From assembly GCF_004365705.1 (NCBI RefSeq), contig NZ_SOBN01000002.1:372001-436000 (forward strand): a stretch of 64,000 bases of DNA, read 5' to 3'. Source of the stretch: Streptomyces sp. 846.5 (lineage in GTDB: Bacteria; Actinomycetota; Actinomycetes; Streptomycetales; Streptomycetaceae). Numbering within the stretch: position 1 is the stretch's first letter; every line of letters begins with the position of its first letter. The notes under the pieces are model-generated. The model did no database searches, was not told where the DNA came from, and saw nothing but the letters and a program-made list of their open reading frames with translations. Of this stretch, positions 46,637 through 55,974 are shown one piece after another. The translations under genes and the position numbers were made by a program.

Positions 46637-48325
46637 ATGTCAGTGAACCACCGCAGGCAGATCTGGTCGCGCCGCAAGGTCCTCACCACGGCGCTCGGCG
46701 GCACCGCCGCCGCTGCGGCCGGCGCGTTCGGAATCGCCAAGGCCGCCTCGGCCGGCACGACCAGTGCGTCGGCCAGCGCCGTCGGAGATGTCGTCGGCAA
46801 GGTCACCGTCGGCTACCAGGGCTGGTTCGCCGCCATCGGCGACGGCGCCCCCATCAACGCCTGGTGGCACTGGAGTCCCAACTCCAGCAAGGCGCCGTCC
46901 CCGTCGAACACCGGCATCAAGTGCTGGCCGGACAACCGGGAGTACACCAAGACGTACCAGACCGGGTACGCCGCACTGGGCAACGGCCAGCCGGCCACGC
47001 TGTTCTCCTCCTACGACCAGCAGACCGTGGACACCCACTTCCTGTGGATGCAGCAGAACGGCATCGACACCGCGGCACTGCAGCGGTTCAACCCCAACGG
47101 CAGCGAGGGGCCCACCCGCGACGCGATGGCCACCAAGGTCAGGAGCGCGGCGGAGTCGCACGGGCGCAAGTTCTACATCATGTACGACGCCACCGGCTGG
47201 GCGAACATGCAGTCGGAGATGAAGGCCGACTGGACCAACAAGATGAAGGCCCACACCGCGTCCAGCGCCTATGCGATGCAGAACGGCAAGCCGGTGGTGT
47301 GCATCTGGGGATTCGGCTTCAACGACGCCAACCACCCCTGGGACGCGGCAGCCTGCCTGGACGTCGTCAACTGGTTCAAGAGCCAGGGCTGTTACGTCAT
47401 CGGCGGGGTGCCGCGCGAGTGGCGTACCGGCGTGAACGGCTCGCGGGCCGGCTTCTCCGGGGTCTACCACGCGTTCAACATGCTCTCGCCGTGGATGGTC
47501 GGCGCGATCAGCAACGCCGCCGACTCCGACTCCGTCTACCAGAACGTCAGCGTCCCCGACCAGGCGGACTGCAACGCCAACGGCGTCGACTACCAGCCCT
47601 GTGTGCTTCCGGGCGACGTCTCGGCCAAGCAGCGCGCCCACGGCGACTTCATGTGGCGGCAGTTCTACAACATGGTCCGGGTCGGCGCCCAGGGCATCTA
47701 CATCTCCATGTTCGACGAGTACAACGAGGGCAACCAGATCGCCAAGACCGCCGAGTCCCAGGCCTGGACACCGACCAACTCCGGCTTCCTCGCCCTCGAC
47801 GAGGACGGCACCGCCTGCTCCTCCGACTACTACCTGCGCCTGACCGGCGACGGTGGCCGCATGCTCAAGGGCCAGATCGCGCTCACCGCCACCCGCCCGA
47901 CCCAGCCGGTCGTCGCCACCGCGCCCGCGCTCAGGACGATCACCCTGCGCGCCAGGGCCAACAACGACTACGTGACCGCGGAGAACGCAGGCGCCAGCGC
48001 CCTCATCGCCAACCGCACCGCCGTCGGCCCCTGGGAGCAGTTCGACGTGGTCGACGCGGGCAACGGCAACATCGCGCTGCGCGCCCGTATCAACGGCAAG
48101 TACGTCACCGCGGAGAACGCGGGCGCCAACCCGCTGATCGCCAACCGCACCTCGATCGGCGCCTGGGAGACCTTCAAGCTGATCACCAACTCCAACGGCA
48201 CGATCAGCCTGCTCGCCCAGATCAACGGCAAGTACGTCACCGCCGACAACGCGGGCGCCAGCCCGCTGATCGCCAACCGCACGAGCATCGGGCAGTGGGA
48301 GGAGTTCGACCAGGCCACCGTGTGA
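46637..48325 (+). CDS. Secreted GH71/GH99-like glycosidase with fascin-like beta-trefoil
   Basis: 562 residues, ATG 46637. A twin-arginine signal ([19 protein letters not shown], ending ASA) precedes a GH71/99-like catalytic barrel (about 50-420): KVTVGYQGWFAAIGDG, THFLWMQQNGIDTAALQRF, SMFDEYNEGNQI. The C-terminus (about 430-562) has three repeats of a trefoil unit (ITLRARANNDYVTAENAGAS, ALRARINGKYVTAENAGANP, LLAQINGKYVTADNAGASP), similar to fascin-like carbohydrate-binding modules. It probably acts on an extracellular alpha-mannan or glucan. The GH99-like domain of the tethered sigma factor at 31126 is a distant relative. Confidence 0.88.
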   Translation: MSVNHRRQIWSRRKVLTTALGGTAAAAAGAFGIAKAASAGTTSASASAVGDVVGKVTVGYQGWFAAIGDGAPINAWWHWSPNSSKAPSPSNTGIKCWPDNREYTKTYQTGYAALGNGQPATLFSSYDQQTVDTHFLWMQQNGIDTAALQRFNPNGSEGPTRDAMATKVRSAAESHGRKFYIMYDATGWANMQSEMKADWTNKMKAHTASSAYAMQNGKPVVCIWGFGFNDANHPWDAAACLDVVNWFKSQGCYVIGGVPREWRTGVNGSRAGFSGVYHAFNMLSPWMVGAISNAADSDSVYQNVSVPDQADCNANGVDYQPCVLPGDVSAKQRAHGDFMWRQFYNMVRVGAQGIYISMFDEYNEGNQIAKTAESQAWTPTNSGFLALDEDGTACSSDYYLRLTGDGGRMLKGQIALTATRPTQPVVATAPALRTITLRARANNDYVTAENAGASALIANRTAVGPWEQFDVVDAGNGNIALRARINGKYVTAENAGANPLIANRTSIGAWETFKLITNSNGTISLLAQINGKYVTADNAGASPLIANRTSIGQWEEFDQATV

Positions 48326-48336
48326 GCTTCGCAGGT

Positions 48337-48384
48337 GTTCAAATTGGAACACGGCAGGTAGAGTCGCCTTAGTTCAAATTTGAA
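48337..48384. promoter_or_regulatory. Pair of TTCAAATTTGAA-type palindromes
   Basis: GTTCAAATTGGAAC (48337-48350, imperfect) and TTCAAATTTGAA (48373-48384, perfect) lie 23-24 nt apart, just before the epimerase gene (ATG 48411). Such AT-rich palindromes in a GC-rich genome look like MarR/HxlR-type operators. No regulator of that type adjoins, so it would act from elsewhere. Confidence 0.55.
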
Positions 48385-48410
48385 ATGTGCTGCTCTGCTT
48401 GGAGGACGTC

Positions 48411-49316
48411 ATGCGCGTCGCGATCACAGGCTCCACCGGCCTCATCGGCTCGGCCCTCACCCGCTCGCTGCTCGCCGACGGCCACCAGGTGGTACGCCTG
48501 GTCCGCGACGGGTCGGCGCCGACCGGCGGGGACGGCAGCGAATCTGCGCCCTGGGACCCGACCGCGGGCCGCGTCCAGTCCGGCGCCCTGGACGGCGTCG
48601 ACGCCGTCGTGCACCTCGCCGGCGCGGGCGTCGGGGACAAGCGCTGGAGTACGGCCTACAAGCAGGAGATCCTCCGCAGCCGGGTCTTCGGGACGCAGAC
48701 CATCGCGCGGGCCTGCGCCGACGCAGCCACCCCGCCCCGCGCCCTGATCTCCGCCTCCGCGACCGGCTACTACGGCGACACCGGGGACGAGCGCATCGAC
48801 GAGAGCACGCCGGCCGGCCAGGACTTCCTGGCCGGCGTCTGCGTCGACTGGGAGGCCGCCGCCGACCCCGCCCGGCACGCCGGCATCCGGGTGGTGCACC
48901 CGCGCACCGGCCTGGTGGTCTCCGCCAAGGGCGGCGCCTTCGGAAAGCTCTTCCCGCTCTTCCGCTTCGGCCTGGGCGGCCGGCTCGGCTCCGGTGACCA
49001 GTACTGGCCGTTCATCTCGCTCACCGACCACATCGCAGCGCTGCGCTTCGCGATCGAGGACCAGGACCTCTCCGGCCCGGTCAACTTCACCGCCCCCGAA
49101 CCGCTGACGAACCGTGAGATCACCCGGGCCATGGGCCGCGCCATGCACCGCCCGACCATCGCCTCCGTCCCCGCCTTCGCCCTCCGGGCGGCACTCGGCG
49201 AATTCGCCTCCAGCATCACCTGCAGCGCCCGAGTCGTCCCGACCGCCCTGCTCAAGGCCGGCTTCACCTTCAGCCACCCCACCATCGACGAAGCCCTCCA
49301 CTCCGTCCTCGGCTAA
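48411..49316 (+). CDS. TIGR01777-family NAD-dependent epimerase (YfcH/SulA-like)
   Basis: 301 residues. The N-terminal Rossmann motif RVAITGSTGLIGSALTRSL, then VVHLAGAGVGDKRWS, SASATGYYGD and a C-terminal DUF1731-type segment (RAALGEFASSITCSARVVPT, then KAGFTFSHPTIDEAL) define this family. Strong GGAGG before ATG 48411. Cytoplasmic nucleotide-sugar epimerase-like protein whose substrate is unknown across the family. Two palindromes upstream suggest repressor control. Confidence 0.93.
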   Translation: MRVAITGSTGLIGSALTRSLLADGHQVVRLVRDGSAPTGGDGSESAPWDPTAGRVQSGALDGVDAVVHLAGAGVGDKRWSTAYKQEILRSRVFGTQTIARACADAATPPRALISASATGYYGDTGDERIDESTPAGQDFLAGVCVDWEAAADPARHAGIRVVHPRTGLVVSAKGGAFGKLFPLFRFGLGGRLGSGDQYWPFISLTDHIAALRFAIEDQDLSGPVNFTAPEPLTNREITRAMGRAMHRPTIASVPAFALRAALGEFASSITCSARVVPTALLKAGFTFSHPTIDEALHSVLG

Positions 49317-49491
49317 GGTGCAGGCATGTGCTGCTGCGCTGCCATGACCACCCGGACCGTCGCCTAGCGGCGGTGCCCGAGGCTGCCCCCTCGCCGGGGC
49401 CTGTGCCAGGACGTACCGCCGGATCAGTGTCCTGCCGGCAGTCACTCACCTCTTCTGTGCTGCCGGGCCGTCCTGCCTGATCAGGGGAGTC

Positions 49492-50055
49492 ATGTCTCAG
49501 TCGCAGCGTTCTCATTCTTCCCGTTCCGCCACCCTGTTCCTGATGGTCGGGCTCCCCGGAGCCGGGAAGACCACCCGGGCCAAAGAGCTCGCCGCAACGC
49601 ACCAGGCGCTGCGGCTCACCCCGGACCACTGGATGATCCCCCTGTTCGGCGACTCGATGGCTGACGGCAAGCGCTGGGTGCTCGGGGGGCGGCTCATCTC
49701 GATTGCGCTGCAGGCGCTGCGGCTGGGGACCAGCGTCGTACTCGACTACGGGCTCTGGGGCCGCGACGAACGCTCGGCACTGCGCTGGCTGGCACGGTCG
49801 GCCGGGGCCGCATGCCAGCTGGTCTACGTGCCCGTGGACAAGGACGTCCAACTCGCCCGCATCGAACACCGCCAGGCGACCGCACCGCATCAGACGTTCC
49901 CGATGAGCGAGGCCGACGTGGACCAATGGTGGGAGCAGTTCCAGGTGCCTGACGCCGCCGAACTCGCCGGCGGCGAGATCCCCACCCCGCCGACCGGCTG
50001 GCCGGACTGGCCGGAGTGGGCGGCGGACCACTGGCCCTCGTGCACGGACAGCTGA
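49492..50055 (+). CDS. Small P-loop kinase / AAA-type ATPase
   Basis: 187 residues. Walker A FLMVGLPGAGKTTRAKELA at the N-terminus, LTPDHWMIPLFG after it, and a VVLDYGLWGRDERSALRWL block, as in zeta-toxin or chloramphenicol-phosphotransferase-like kinases. C-terminal HRQATAPHQTFPMSEADVDQWW is common in these predicted kinases. Likely phosphorylates a small molecule in the cytoplasm; substrate unknown. Stand-alone gene preceded by a GGGGAG ribosome-binding site. Confidence 0.87.
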   Translation: MSQSQRSHSSRSATLFLMVGLPGAGKTTRAKELAATHQALRLTPDHWMIPLFGDSMADGKRWVLGGRLISIALQALRLGTSVVLDYGLWGRDERSALRWLARSAGAACQLVYVPVDKDVQLARIEHRQATAPHQTFPMSEADVDQWWEQFQVPDAAELAGGEIPTPPTGWPDWPEWAADHWPSCTDS

Positions 50056-50070
50056 TGGCCAAGATGGCGC

Positions 50071-50499
50071 TCAGTGCGACGGGGGCTTCAGCGCGCCGAG
50101 CGCCAGCAGCATCGTCAAGTCGTCACGTACCGCCCAGCGTTCGGCAATCCGTCCATCGACCAGCCGGTAGGCGAAGGCGACGTCTCTGCGGTAGGTTCCG
50201 CTCGGCACGTCGAAGCCTCGGAACGTTCCGCCGGCCCACTCGTGCTCCCGCACGCCGAACTGGACGACCAGGTCGCCCTCCGCGACGATGTGCGACTCCA
50301 CCCAACGGGCCGGATGCCGGTCGCGGCGGGCCCGTAGCAGGAACTGCCGCGTTCCCTCAATCCCCGTCGGCATGCTGGGCGCCAAGGCATGATTGACCAT
50401 GTCGGGCGTACACAAGGCATCCAGTCGGCCCAGATCGCCGCCACCATTGCCCAGCTCGTCGAACTCGCGAACGACCACCTTGTTGCGCTCCGAATCCAC
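50071..50499 (-). CDS. SnoaL-like ester cyclase / NTF2-fold protein
   Basis: 142 residues from GTG 50499 (start uncertain; GGTGGGG upstream). The polyketide-cyclase pattern is visible: VDSERNKVVVREFDELGN, then TPDMVNHALAP, VEGD-like VAEGDLVVQFGVREHEWAGG, and GRIAERWAVRDDLTMLLALG near the end. Small acid/base-type isomerase or cyclase fold. No polyketide genes are nearby, so the role is unclear. Downstream of the ABC permease on the same strand. Confidence 0.8.
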   Translation of the reverse strand: MDSERNKVVVREFDELGNGGGDLGRLDALCTPDMVNHALAPSMPTGIEGTRQFLLRARRDRHPARWVESHIVAEGDLVVQFGVREHEWAGGTFRGFDVPSGTYRRDVAFAYRLVDGRIAERWAVRDDLTMLLALGALKPPSH

Positions 50500-50552
50500 C
50501 CCACCGAGTGTCCAGTACTCCCCGAGCGAGCACAACGCGACCCGCCCGGCGG

Positions 50553-51290
50553 TCAGCCGGTGCGGCGGCGCAGGGTGGCTGCGCCGAGGGCGAGGGCCAG
50601 TAGGACGCAGCCCGCCACCACGGCGAGGTCCACGAGCACCGCCGTGCCGATGCCGGTCTCGGTGGTCAGCCTGGTCATCGCGTCCACGGCGTAGGACATG
50701 GGCAGCACGTCGGAGATCGCGTGGAGCACCGCGTTCATCGAGTCGCGTGCCGCGAACAGCCCGCAGAGCAGGAGTTGCGGCAGCAGGAAGGCGGGGAGGA
50801 ACTGCACGGCCTGGAACTCGGTGGCGGCGAAGGCCGAGACCAGCAGCCCGAGGGCGGTGCCGAGCAGGCCGTCCGCGAGCGCCACCGTGAACAGCAGCCA
50901 GGAGGGGCCCGCGATGTGCAGGCCGAGCAGCCCGATGGTGAGGCCGAAGGCAGCCGCGGCCTGGACCAGGGCGACCAGGCCGAAGGCGAGGGCGTAGCCG
51001 AACAGCAGGTCGGCCTTGGCCAGCGGCATGGTGAGCAGCCGCTCCAAGGTGCCGCTGGTGCGTTCGCGCAGCGTGGCGACGCTGGTGACCAGGAACATCA
51101 CGATCATCGGGAAGACGCCGAGCAGCGGCGCGCCGATCCGGTCGAACACCTGTGGTTCGCCGTCGAAGACGTACTTCAGCAGGACGATCAGGACGCAGGG
51201 GACCACCAGGAGCAGCGCGACCGTGCGCGGGTCGTGGCGGAGTTGGGTGAGGACCCGGCGGGCGGTGGCCAGGGTGCGGTGCAGGCTCAT
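50553..51290 (-). CDS. ABC-2 type transporter permease
   Basis: 245 residues, six membrane segments. The family block FLVTSVATLRERTSGTLERL and MPLAKADLLFGYALAFG is clear, as is LPAFLLPQLLLCGLFAARDS. It overlaps the ATPase gene by 4 nt (ATGA), so the two subunits are made together. It probably exports a drug or lipid, since a TetR gene lies upstream. Confidence 0.93.
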   Translation of the reverse strand: MSLHRTLATARRVLTQLRHDPRTVALLLVVPCVLIVLLKYVFDGEPQVFDRIGAPLLGVFPMIVMFLVTSVATLRERTSGTLERLLTMPLAKADLLFGYALAFGLVALVQAAAAFGLTIGLLGLHIAGPSWLLFTVALADGLLGTALGLLVSAFAATEFQAVQFLPAFLLPQLLLCGLFAARDSMNAVLHAISDVLPMSYAVDAMTRLTTETGIGTAVLVDLAVVAGCVLLALALGAATLRRRTG

Positions 51291-52051
51291 CGCGACACCT
51301 CCGTGGTCGCGCCGACCAGGTGCAGGAAGGCGGACTCCACGTCCGTCGTACCGGTGGCGGTGAGAAGCGCCGCGGGGGAGTCGTCGGCCAGCAGCCGGCC
51401 CTCGCGCATGAGCAGCAGCCGGGTGCAGCGGTTGGCCTCGTCCATGACATGACTGCTGATCAGCAGGGTGGCGCCGGCTGCGGCGAGCCGGTGGAACAGG
51501 GCCCAGAGGTCCTGTCGCAGCACCGGATCGAGGCCGACCGTCGGCTCGTCCAGGATCAGCAGTTCGGGAGCGCCCAGCAGGGCGGCGGCGAGCGAGACCC
51601 GGGCCCGCTCCCCGCCGGAGAGGCTGGCGACGCCCTGGTGGACCCGGTCGCCGAGGCCGACCAGTTCGACGACCCGGGCCGGATCGGTCCTGGGCGCGCC
51701 GAGGACGTCGGCGAAGTAGCGGAGGTTCTCGCCGACGGTGAGGTCGGTGTAGACGGAGGGCGCCTGGGTGACGTAGCCGACCCGGGAGCGCAGTGCGGCG
51801 CTGCCGGCCGGGTGCCCGAGCACGGTCACCGACCCGGCGGTGGTGCGCTGGACCCCGACGACGGAGCGCAGCAGCGTGGTCTTGCCGCAGCCGCTGGGGC
51901 CGAGCAGTCCGGTGACGGACCCGGCCGGGACCTCCAGGTCCAGGTCGTGCAGCACGGTGCGGCCACCGCGGACCACCCGCAGGCCGCGTACGGCGACGGC
52001 GACGGCGACGGCGACAGCCTCTGCGCGGGCGCCGCCCTTCGAATTCATCAT
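51287..52051 (-). CDS. ABC transporter ATP-binding protein
   Basis: 254 residues from ATG 52051. Walker A GLLGPSGCGKTTLLRSVVG, Q-loop GYVTQAPSVY, signature SLSGGERARVSLAAALLG, Walker B LLILDEPTVGLDP, switch His in LLISSHVMDEA. The N-terminus has an Ala-Val repeat (about 12-20) from a GCCGTC microsatellite (51993-52018). No ribosome-binding site. A TTG further upstream (52087) is the first base of a TTGACA that more likely is a -35 element. Confidence 0.94.
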   Translation of the reverse strand: MMNSKGGARAEAVAVAVAVAVRGLRVVRGGRTVLHDLDLEVPAGSVTGLLGPSGCGKTTLLRSVVGVQRTTAGSVTVLGHPAGSAALRSRVGYVTQAPSVYTDLTVGENLRYFADVLGAPRTDPARVVELVGLGDRVHQGVASLSGGERARVSLAAALLGAPELLILDEPTVGLDPVLRQDLWALFHRLAAAGATLLISSHVMDEANRCTRLLLMREGRLLADDSPAALLTATGTTDVESAFLHLVGATTEVSR

Positions 52052-52101
52052 GCGTTGAGTTTCAGTCCGCAGCTGCGCCGCTGTCAAGGCAACGCCGGAC
52101 G

Positions 52102-52734
52102 TCAGTCGCCGACCAGGTACCGCTGGATGGTGGGGGCCAGCATCGACACCAGCGCCTCGGCCGGGACCGAGGCGATCGGTTCGGCGGCGATCACATAGCG
52201 GGCCATCGCCAGCCCGATGATCTGGGAGACCGCCAGTTCCACCCGCAGCTCGGGATCGGGTACGTCCAGCTCCGCCGCGAGCCTCCCCACCAGCTCCCTG
52301 ACCAGGAATCCACGGAGCATCGCGGCGACCTCCTCGCTCCCCGCCACGCCGCGCAGCAGCGCCAGCAGGCGCTCGCGCACCGCCGGGTCCTCCCAGAGCG
52401 TCAGCACGAAGCGGGCGATCCGCTCCCCGACCTGGGCGCGCTCCCCGGCGACGATCTGCTCGACCACCGCCCTGGGGTCCACCGGGAAGTCCAGCACGGC
52501 GAGGAACAGCCGGTCCTTGGTGCCGAAGTAGTGGTGCAGCAGGGCGGGGTCCACCCCGGCCGCCCGCGCGATGCCGCGCATGCTCGCCCTCTCGTACCCG
52601 TGCGCCGCGAACTCCGACCGCGCCGCGGCCAGCACCACCGCTTTGGTGTCCGCCTGGCCGGGCCGCCGCCCCACCCGCCGCGGAGCGGAAGCGGCCATGT
52701 CGTCACTGACTCGGGAACGGTCGTCTGCGGTCAC
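52102..52734 (-). CDS. TetR-family regulator of the ABC-2 exporter
   Basis: 210 residues from GTG 52734; an ATG at 52698 is the alternative. HTH GYERASMRGIARAAGVDPAL, LHHYFGTKDRLFLAVLDFP, then a TetR_C-type ligand domain. GATAAT lies 6 nt before the GTG, consistent with a leaderless transcript. It precedes the ATPase/permease pair on the same strand by about 50 bp, so it probably represses them. Ligand unknown. Confidence 0.92.
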   Translation of the reverse strand: MTADDRSRVSDDMAASAPRRVGRRPGQADTKAVVLAAARSEFAAHGYERASMRGIARAAGVDPALLHHYFGTKDRLFLAVLDFPVDPRAVVEQIVAGERAQVGERIARFVLTLWEDPAVRERLLALLRGVAGSEEVAAMLRGFLVRELVGRLAAELDVPDPELRVELAVSQIIGLAMARYVIAAEPIASVPAEALVSMLAPTIQRYLVGD

Positions 52735-52851
52735 CCTCCCATTATCCGGTCGCCGGTTCGACTTCTACGTGGCACGCCGGCCGCGCGGATCGCGTTGCTG
52801 AGCCGCCCGCTTCGCAAAGCACCTCATCCATGTAGCACTTAATATGCGGGC

Positions 52852-53070
52852 ATGAGAGCCGAGGGGGTCGTCGATGCCAACCGGACATGGCCGGTGAACT
52901 CAGGCCGCCTGCGCTCCGACCTGCCGCCCGGCTGGGTGGCCGCGCTCCTTCCGCCGCTGATGCGGCACGCCGCCGAGGACCTGCCCGACCTCAGCCCCGC
53001 ACAGGCCGCCGACGTGGTGGTCGACACGCTGCTGCGCGGCGTCGGCGCACCCCTGCTCGCGGCGAGGTGA
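52852..53070 (+). CDS. Small hypothetical protein, leaderless
   Basis: 72 residues, no signal peptide. TAATAT (52840-52845) lies 6 nt before the ATG, a good leaderless promoter. A helical middle (PPGWVAALLPPLMRHAAEDL, SPAQAADVVVDTLLRG) with no recognised family. The stop is 8 nt before the LtrA start, so both are on one transcript. Confidence 0.6.
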   Translation: MRAEGVVDANRTWPVNSGRLRSDLPPGWVAALLPPLMRHAAEDLPDLSPAQAADVVVDTLLRGVGAPLLAAR

Positions 53071-53078
53071 GCCCCCAA

Positions 53079-54317
53079 ATGAGCACTCAGGACCCTGTGG
53101 GGGACGCCTCGTGGCGCAGCCCGGCGATGACCGACGAGTCCCACCGGGTGACCTCCTTCGAGATCTTCTTCGACCTGGTCTTCGTCTTCGCGATCACGCG
53201 GGTCGGCTCGTTCATGGCCCGCTCGCTCTCGGCCACCACCCTGGCCCGAGGACTGATCCTGCTGTTGCTGCTGTGGTGGTCCTGGACGGCCTACGTCTGG
53301 CTGGGCAACCGGGTGCGCACCGACCAAGGCCTGGTCCGGGACGGGATGCTGGTGGTGATGGCCGCGCTGTTCGTCGCCGCCCTGGTGATGCCGGACGCCT
53401 GGAGCCGCCACACCGGGACGGTGGACGCGCCGCTGATCCTGGCGGCGGCCTTCATCCTGGTGCGGCTGATCTACTTCGGCCTGCATCTGACCGCTGCCGC
53501 CGAGGACAGCAGGCTGCGCGCCCAGCTGCTGGCCGACGCGATCCCGCAGACCTTCTCGCTGGTCCCGCTGATCGCCGGGGCCGTGCTCGCGGGCGCGTGG
53601 CAGACCGCGTTGTGGGCCGTCGCGTTCGCCATCGACTTCGGCGGGGGCTGGCTCGCCTCCCGCGTGGGCGGGTGGAAGGTCCGCAGCCCCGGCCACTTCG
53701 CCGAACGCCACCGGATGGTCCTGATCATCGTGTTGGGCGAATCCCTGGTCTCCGTCGGGACCGGGGCCGGGGACTCGGTGTCCCGCACCATGGTGCTCGT
53801 CGCCGCAGCACTCGTCTTCGCGGCCGTCCTCTGCCTGTGGCGGCTCTACTTCGAGCATCTCGCCGCCGCCGCCGAGGACGCGCTGGAGCACGCATCCCGG
53901 GCGCTCCGGGCCCGGATGGCCCGCGACGCCTACACCATGGTCCACTTCCTGCTGATCGCCGGCGTCCTCTACCTGGCGCTCGGCGCCCGGGAAGTGCTCA
54001 CGGCCGTGACCGACAGCAGCACATCGAACCTCGGCGCCCCGCTGAACTGGCCCGTGCTGACCGCCCTGTACGAAGGGACCGCCGGATACCTGGTGGGGCA
54101 CGCGGCCTTCGCCAGATTGACCGTACGGCGGGTGCCGCCCGCGCAACTGGTCGCCGCCGCGGCGCTGCTGATCGTGCTCCCCGTAGCCCGACACCTGTCC
54201 GCGCTGACAGCACTGGCCGTCGTCACCGTGACGCTGATTGCGTTGACCGTGTTCGAGCAGCGGACAGCGGCCCACGTCCGTGTCGATTCGGGGCGGGGCT
54301 GTTCGTATAAGGGGTGA
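53079..54317 (+). CDS. ltrA: Low temperature requirement protein A (LtrA)-like membrane protein
   Basis: 412 residues, about ten to eleven transmembrane segments. N-terminal family signature RVTSFEIFFDLVFVFAITR, then GLILLLLLWWSWTAYVWLGN, and FAERHRMVLIIVLGESLVSV in the middle. LtrA homologues were first linked to growth of Listeria at low temperature; the molecular function is unknown. GAGGTGAG precedes the ATG. Second gene after the small leaderless ORF. Confidence 0.93.
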   Translation: MSTQDPVGDASWRSPAMTDESHRVTSFEIFFDLVFVFAITRVGSFMARSLSATTLARGLILLLLLWWSWTAYVWLGNRVRTDQGLVRDGMLVVMAALFVAALVMPDAWSRHTGTVDAPLILAAAFILVRLIYFGLHLTAAAEDSRLRAQLLADAIPQTFSLVPLIAGAVLAGAWQTALWAVAFAIDFGGGWLASRVGGWKVRSPGHFAERHRMVLIIVLGESLVSVGTGAGDSVSRTMVLVAAALVFAAVLCLWRLYFEHLAAAAEDALEHASRALRARMARDAYTMVHFLLIAGVLYLALGAREVLTAVTDSSTSNLGAPLNWPVLTALYEGTAGYLVGHAAFARLTVRRVPPAQLVAAAALLIVLPVARHLSALTALAVVTVTLIALTVFEQRTAAHVRVDSGRGCSYKG

Positions 54318-54357
54318 GAGGTCGGCAGTCGCCGACGGAACAGCCAAGGAGGACACC

Positions 54358-54714
54358 ATGAAGCAGTACCTGCTCAGCGTGATGCAGCCGGTCGGAGACG
54401 AACTCCCGGCGCCTGAGGTGCTGGCGGAGATCATGCGGGACCTGGACATCTTCCACCAGGAGCTGCGGGCCGCCGGGGCGTGGGTGTTCGCCGGCGGGCT
54501 GCACTCCCCGAGCACGGCTACCGTGATCAAGGTGAAGGACGGGGACGCGCTCATGACCGACGGCCCGTTCGCCGAGGGCAAGGAATGCCTCGGCGGCATC
54601 TGCATCGTCAACGCCCCCGATCTGGACGCCGCGCTGGAATGGGGCCGCAAGGCCGCGCGGGCGACCACCCTGCCGATCGAGGTGCGGCCGTTCCAGGGTG
54701 ACGTGGAGAGCTGA
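54358..54714 (+). CDS. YCII-related DGPF-domain protein, ECF42 partner
   Basis: 118 residues. The DGPF motif is visible ([19 protein letters not shown]), as is [10 protein letters not shown] at the N-terminus. This ferredoxin-like family is the conserved neighbour and target of ECF42 sigma factors. AAGGAGG precedes ATG 54358. The TGA overlaps the sigma gene's ATG by one base (TGATG). Enzymatic role unproven. Confidence 0.95.
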   Translation: MKQYLLSVMQPVGDELPAPEVLAEIMRDLDIFHQELRAAGAWVFAGGLHSPSTATVIKVKDGDALMTDGPFAEGKECLGGICIVNAPDLDAALEWGRKAARATTLPIEVRPFQGDVES

Positions 54715-55961
54715 TGACCGGCGCGCCGAGCCTGACCGCCTCGGACGTCGAGCGTGTCTTCCGCCAGGAGTACGGCCGGTCGATCGCCGTGCTGATCCGT
54801 GTCTTCGGCGACATCGACCTCGCCGAGGACGCGGTCCAGGACGCCTTCACCACCGCGCTGGACCGATGGGCGGAGGCCGGGGTTCCCCCGAGCCCGGCCG
54901 GGTGGATCATCACCACCGCACGCAACCGGGCGATCGACCGCCTGCGCCGGGAGAGCTCCCGTCAGGCTCGGCACGACCAGGCCGCCCTGCTGTATGCCCG
55001 TGACGAACCGGCCGAGGAGGGCCCCGTGCGCGACGAACGGCTTCGGCTGATCTTCACCTGCTGCCACCCGGCGCTCGCCGCCGGCGCCCAGGTCGCCCTC
55101 ACGCTCCGGCTGCTGGGCGGCCTCACCACCCCGGAGATCGCCCGCGCCTTCCTGGTGCCCGAGCCGACGATGGCCCAGCGGCTGGTCCGGGCCAAGGGCA
55201 AGATCCGCGATGCCGGGATCCCCTACCGGATCCCCCACGAGGCGGACCTGCCCGATCGCCTGCGCGCCGTACTCGCCGTCGTCTATCTGATCTTCAACGA
55301 GGGCTACGCGGCCGGATCGGGCGAGCAGCTGCTGCGCGAGGACCTGGTCACGGAGGCCGTCCGACTGGGACGGCTCCTCGTCGAACTGATGCCCGACGAG
55401 CCCGAGGCCCTGGGACTGCTGGCCCTGATGCTGCTCGCCCAGTCACGGACGGCCGCCCGTACCACTCCTGACGGAGAGCTCGTGGTGCTCGCCGAGCAGG
55501 ACCGCACCCGGTGGGACCACGACCTCGTCGCCGAGGGTCAGGCCATCGTCCGGCAGTGCCTGCGACGCAACCAGCCGGGCCCGTACCAGATCCAGGCGGC
55601 GATCAACGCCGTGCACAGTGACGCCCGAACCGAGGCCGCCACCGACTGGGGCCAGATCCTGCGGCTGTACGACCAGTTGCTGGTGGTCGCCCCCAGCCCG
55701 ATCGTGGCCCTGAACCGCGCGGTCGCCGTCGCCGAGGTGGACGGACCGCAGCAGGCTCTCACCCTCGTCGACGACCTCTCCCCCGGTCTCGACGCCTACC
55801 ACGTGTGCCACGCCATCCGCGCCGACCTGCTGCGACGCCTGGGCCGAGCCCCCGAGGCGGCGCTGGCCTACGAGGCTGCGATCGCCCACACGGAGAACGC
55901 GGCCGAGCGCAGATTCCTTCAGCGCCGCCGTCGCCTGCTAGCTCCTGGTATCCATGTATAG
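54714..55961 (+). CDS. ECF42-family RNA polymerase sigma factor with C-terminal TPR extension
   Basis: 415 residues. Sigma-2 ([20 protein letters not shown], then [15 protein letters not shown]) and sigma-4 ([35 protein letters not shown]) are followed by a long SAV4/TPR-like extension (about 200-415) with [27 protein letters not shown] and [20 protein letters not shown]. The extension replaces an anti-sigma factor and controls activity in ECF42. Coupled to the DGPF gene in the usual order. Antibiotic resistance and stress roles have been suggested for the group. Confidence 0.95.
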   Translation: MTGAPSLTASDVERVFRQEYGRSIAVLIRVFGDIDLAEDAVQDAFTTALDRWAEAGVPPSPAGWIITTARNRAIDRLRRESSRQARHDQAALLYARDEPAEEGPVRDERLRLIFTCCHPALAAGAQVALTLRLLGGLTTPEIARAFLVPEPTMAQRLVRAKGKIRDAGIPYRIPHEADLPDRLRAVLAVVYLIFNEGYAAGSGEQLLREDLVTEAVRLGRLLVELMPDEPEALGLLALMLLAQSRTAARTTPDGELVVLAEQDRTRWDHDLVAEGQAIVRQCLRRNQPGPYQIQAAINAVHSDARTEAATDWGQILRLYDQLLVVAPSPIVALNRAVAVAEVDGPQQALTLVDDLSPGLDAYHVCHAIRADLLRRLGRAPEAALAYEAAIAHTENAAERRFLQRRRRLLAPGIHV

Positions 55962-55974
55962 CTACGATGGCGGC

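Noticed and set aside
46640..48352. Long minus-strand frame over the GH71/99-like gene
   Set aside because: Low-complexity Gly/Val/Asp product, no motifs, and the plus frame has a signal peptide, catalytic-domain motifs and trefoil repeats.
52839..55238. Long minus-strand frame of about 800 codons
   Set aside because: It is antisense to ltrA, the DGPF gene and the ECF42 gene, all of which have clear families and coupled starts.
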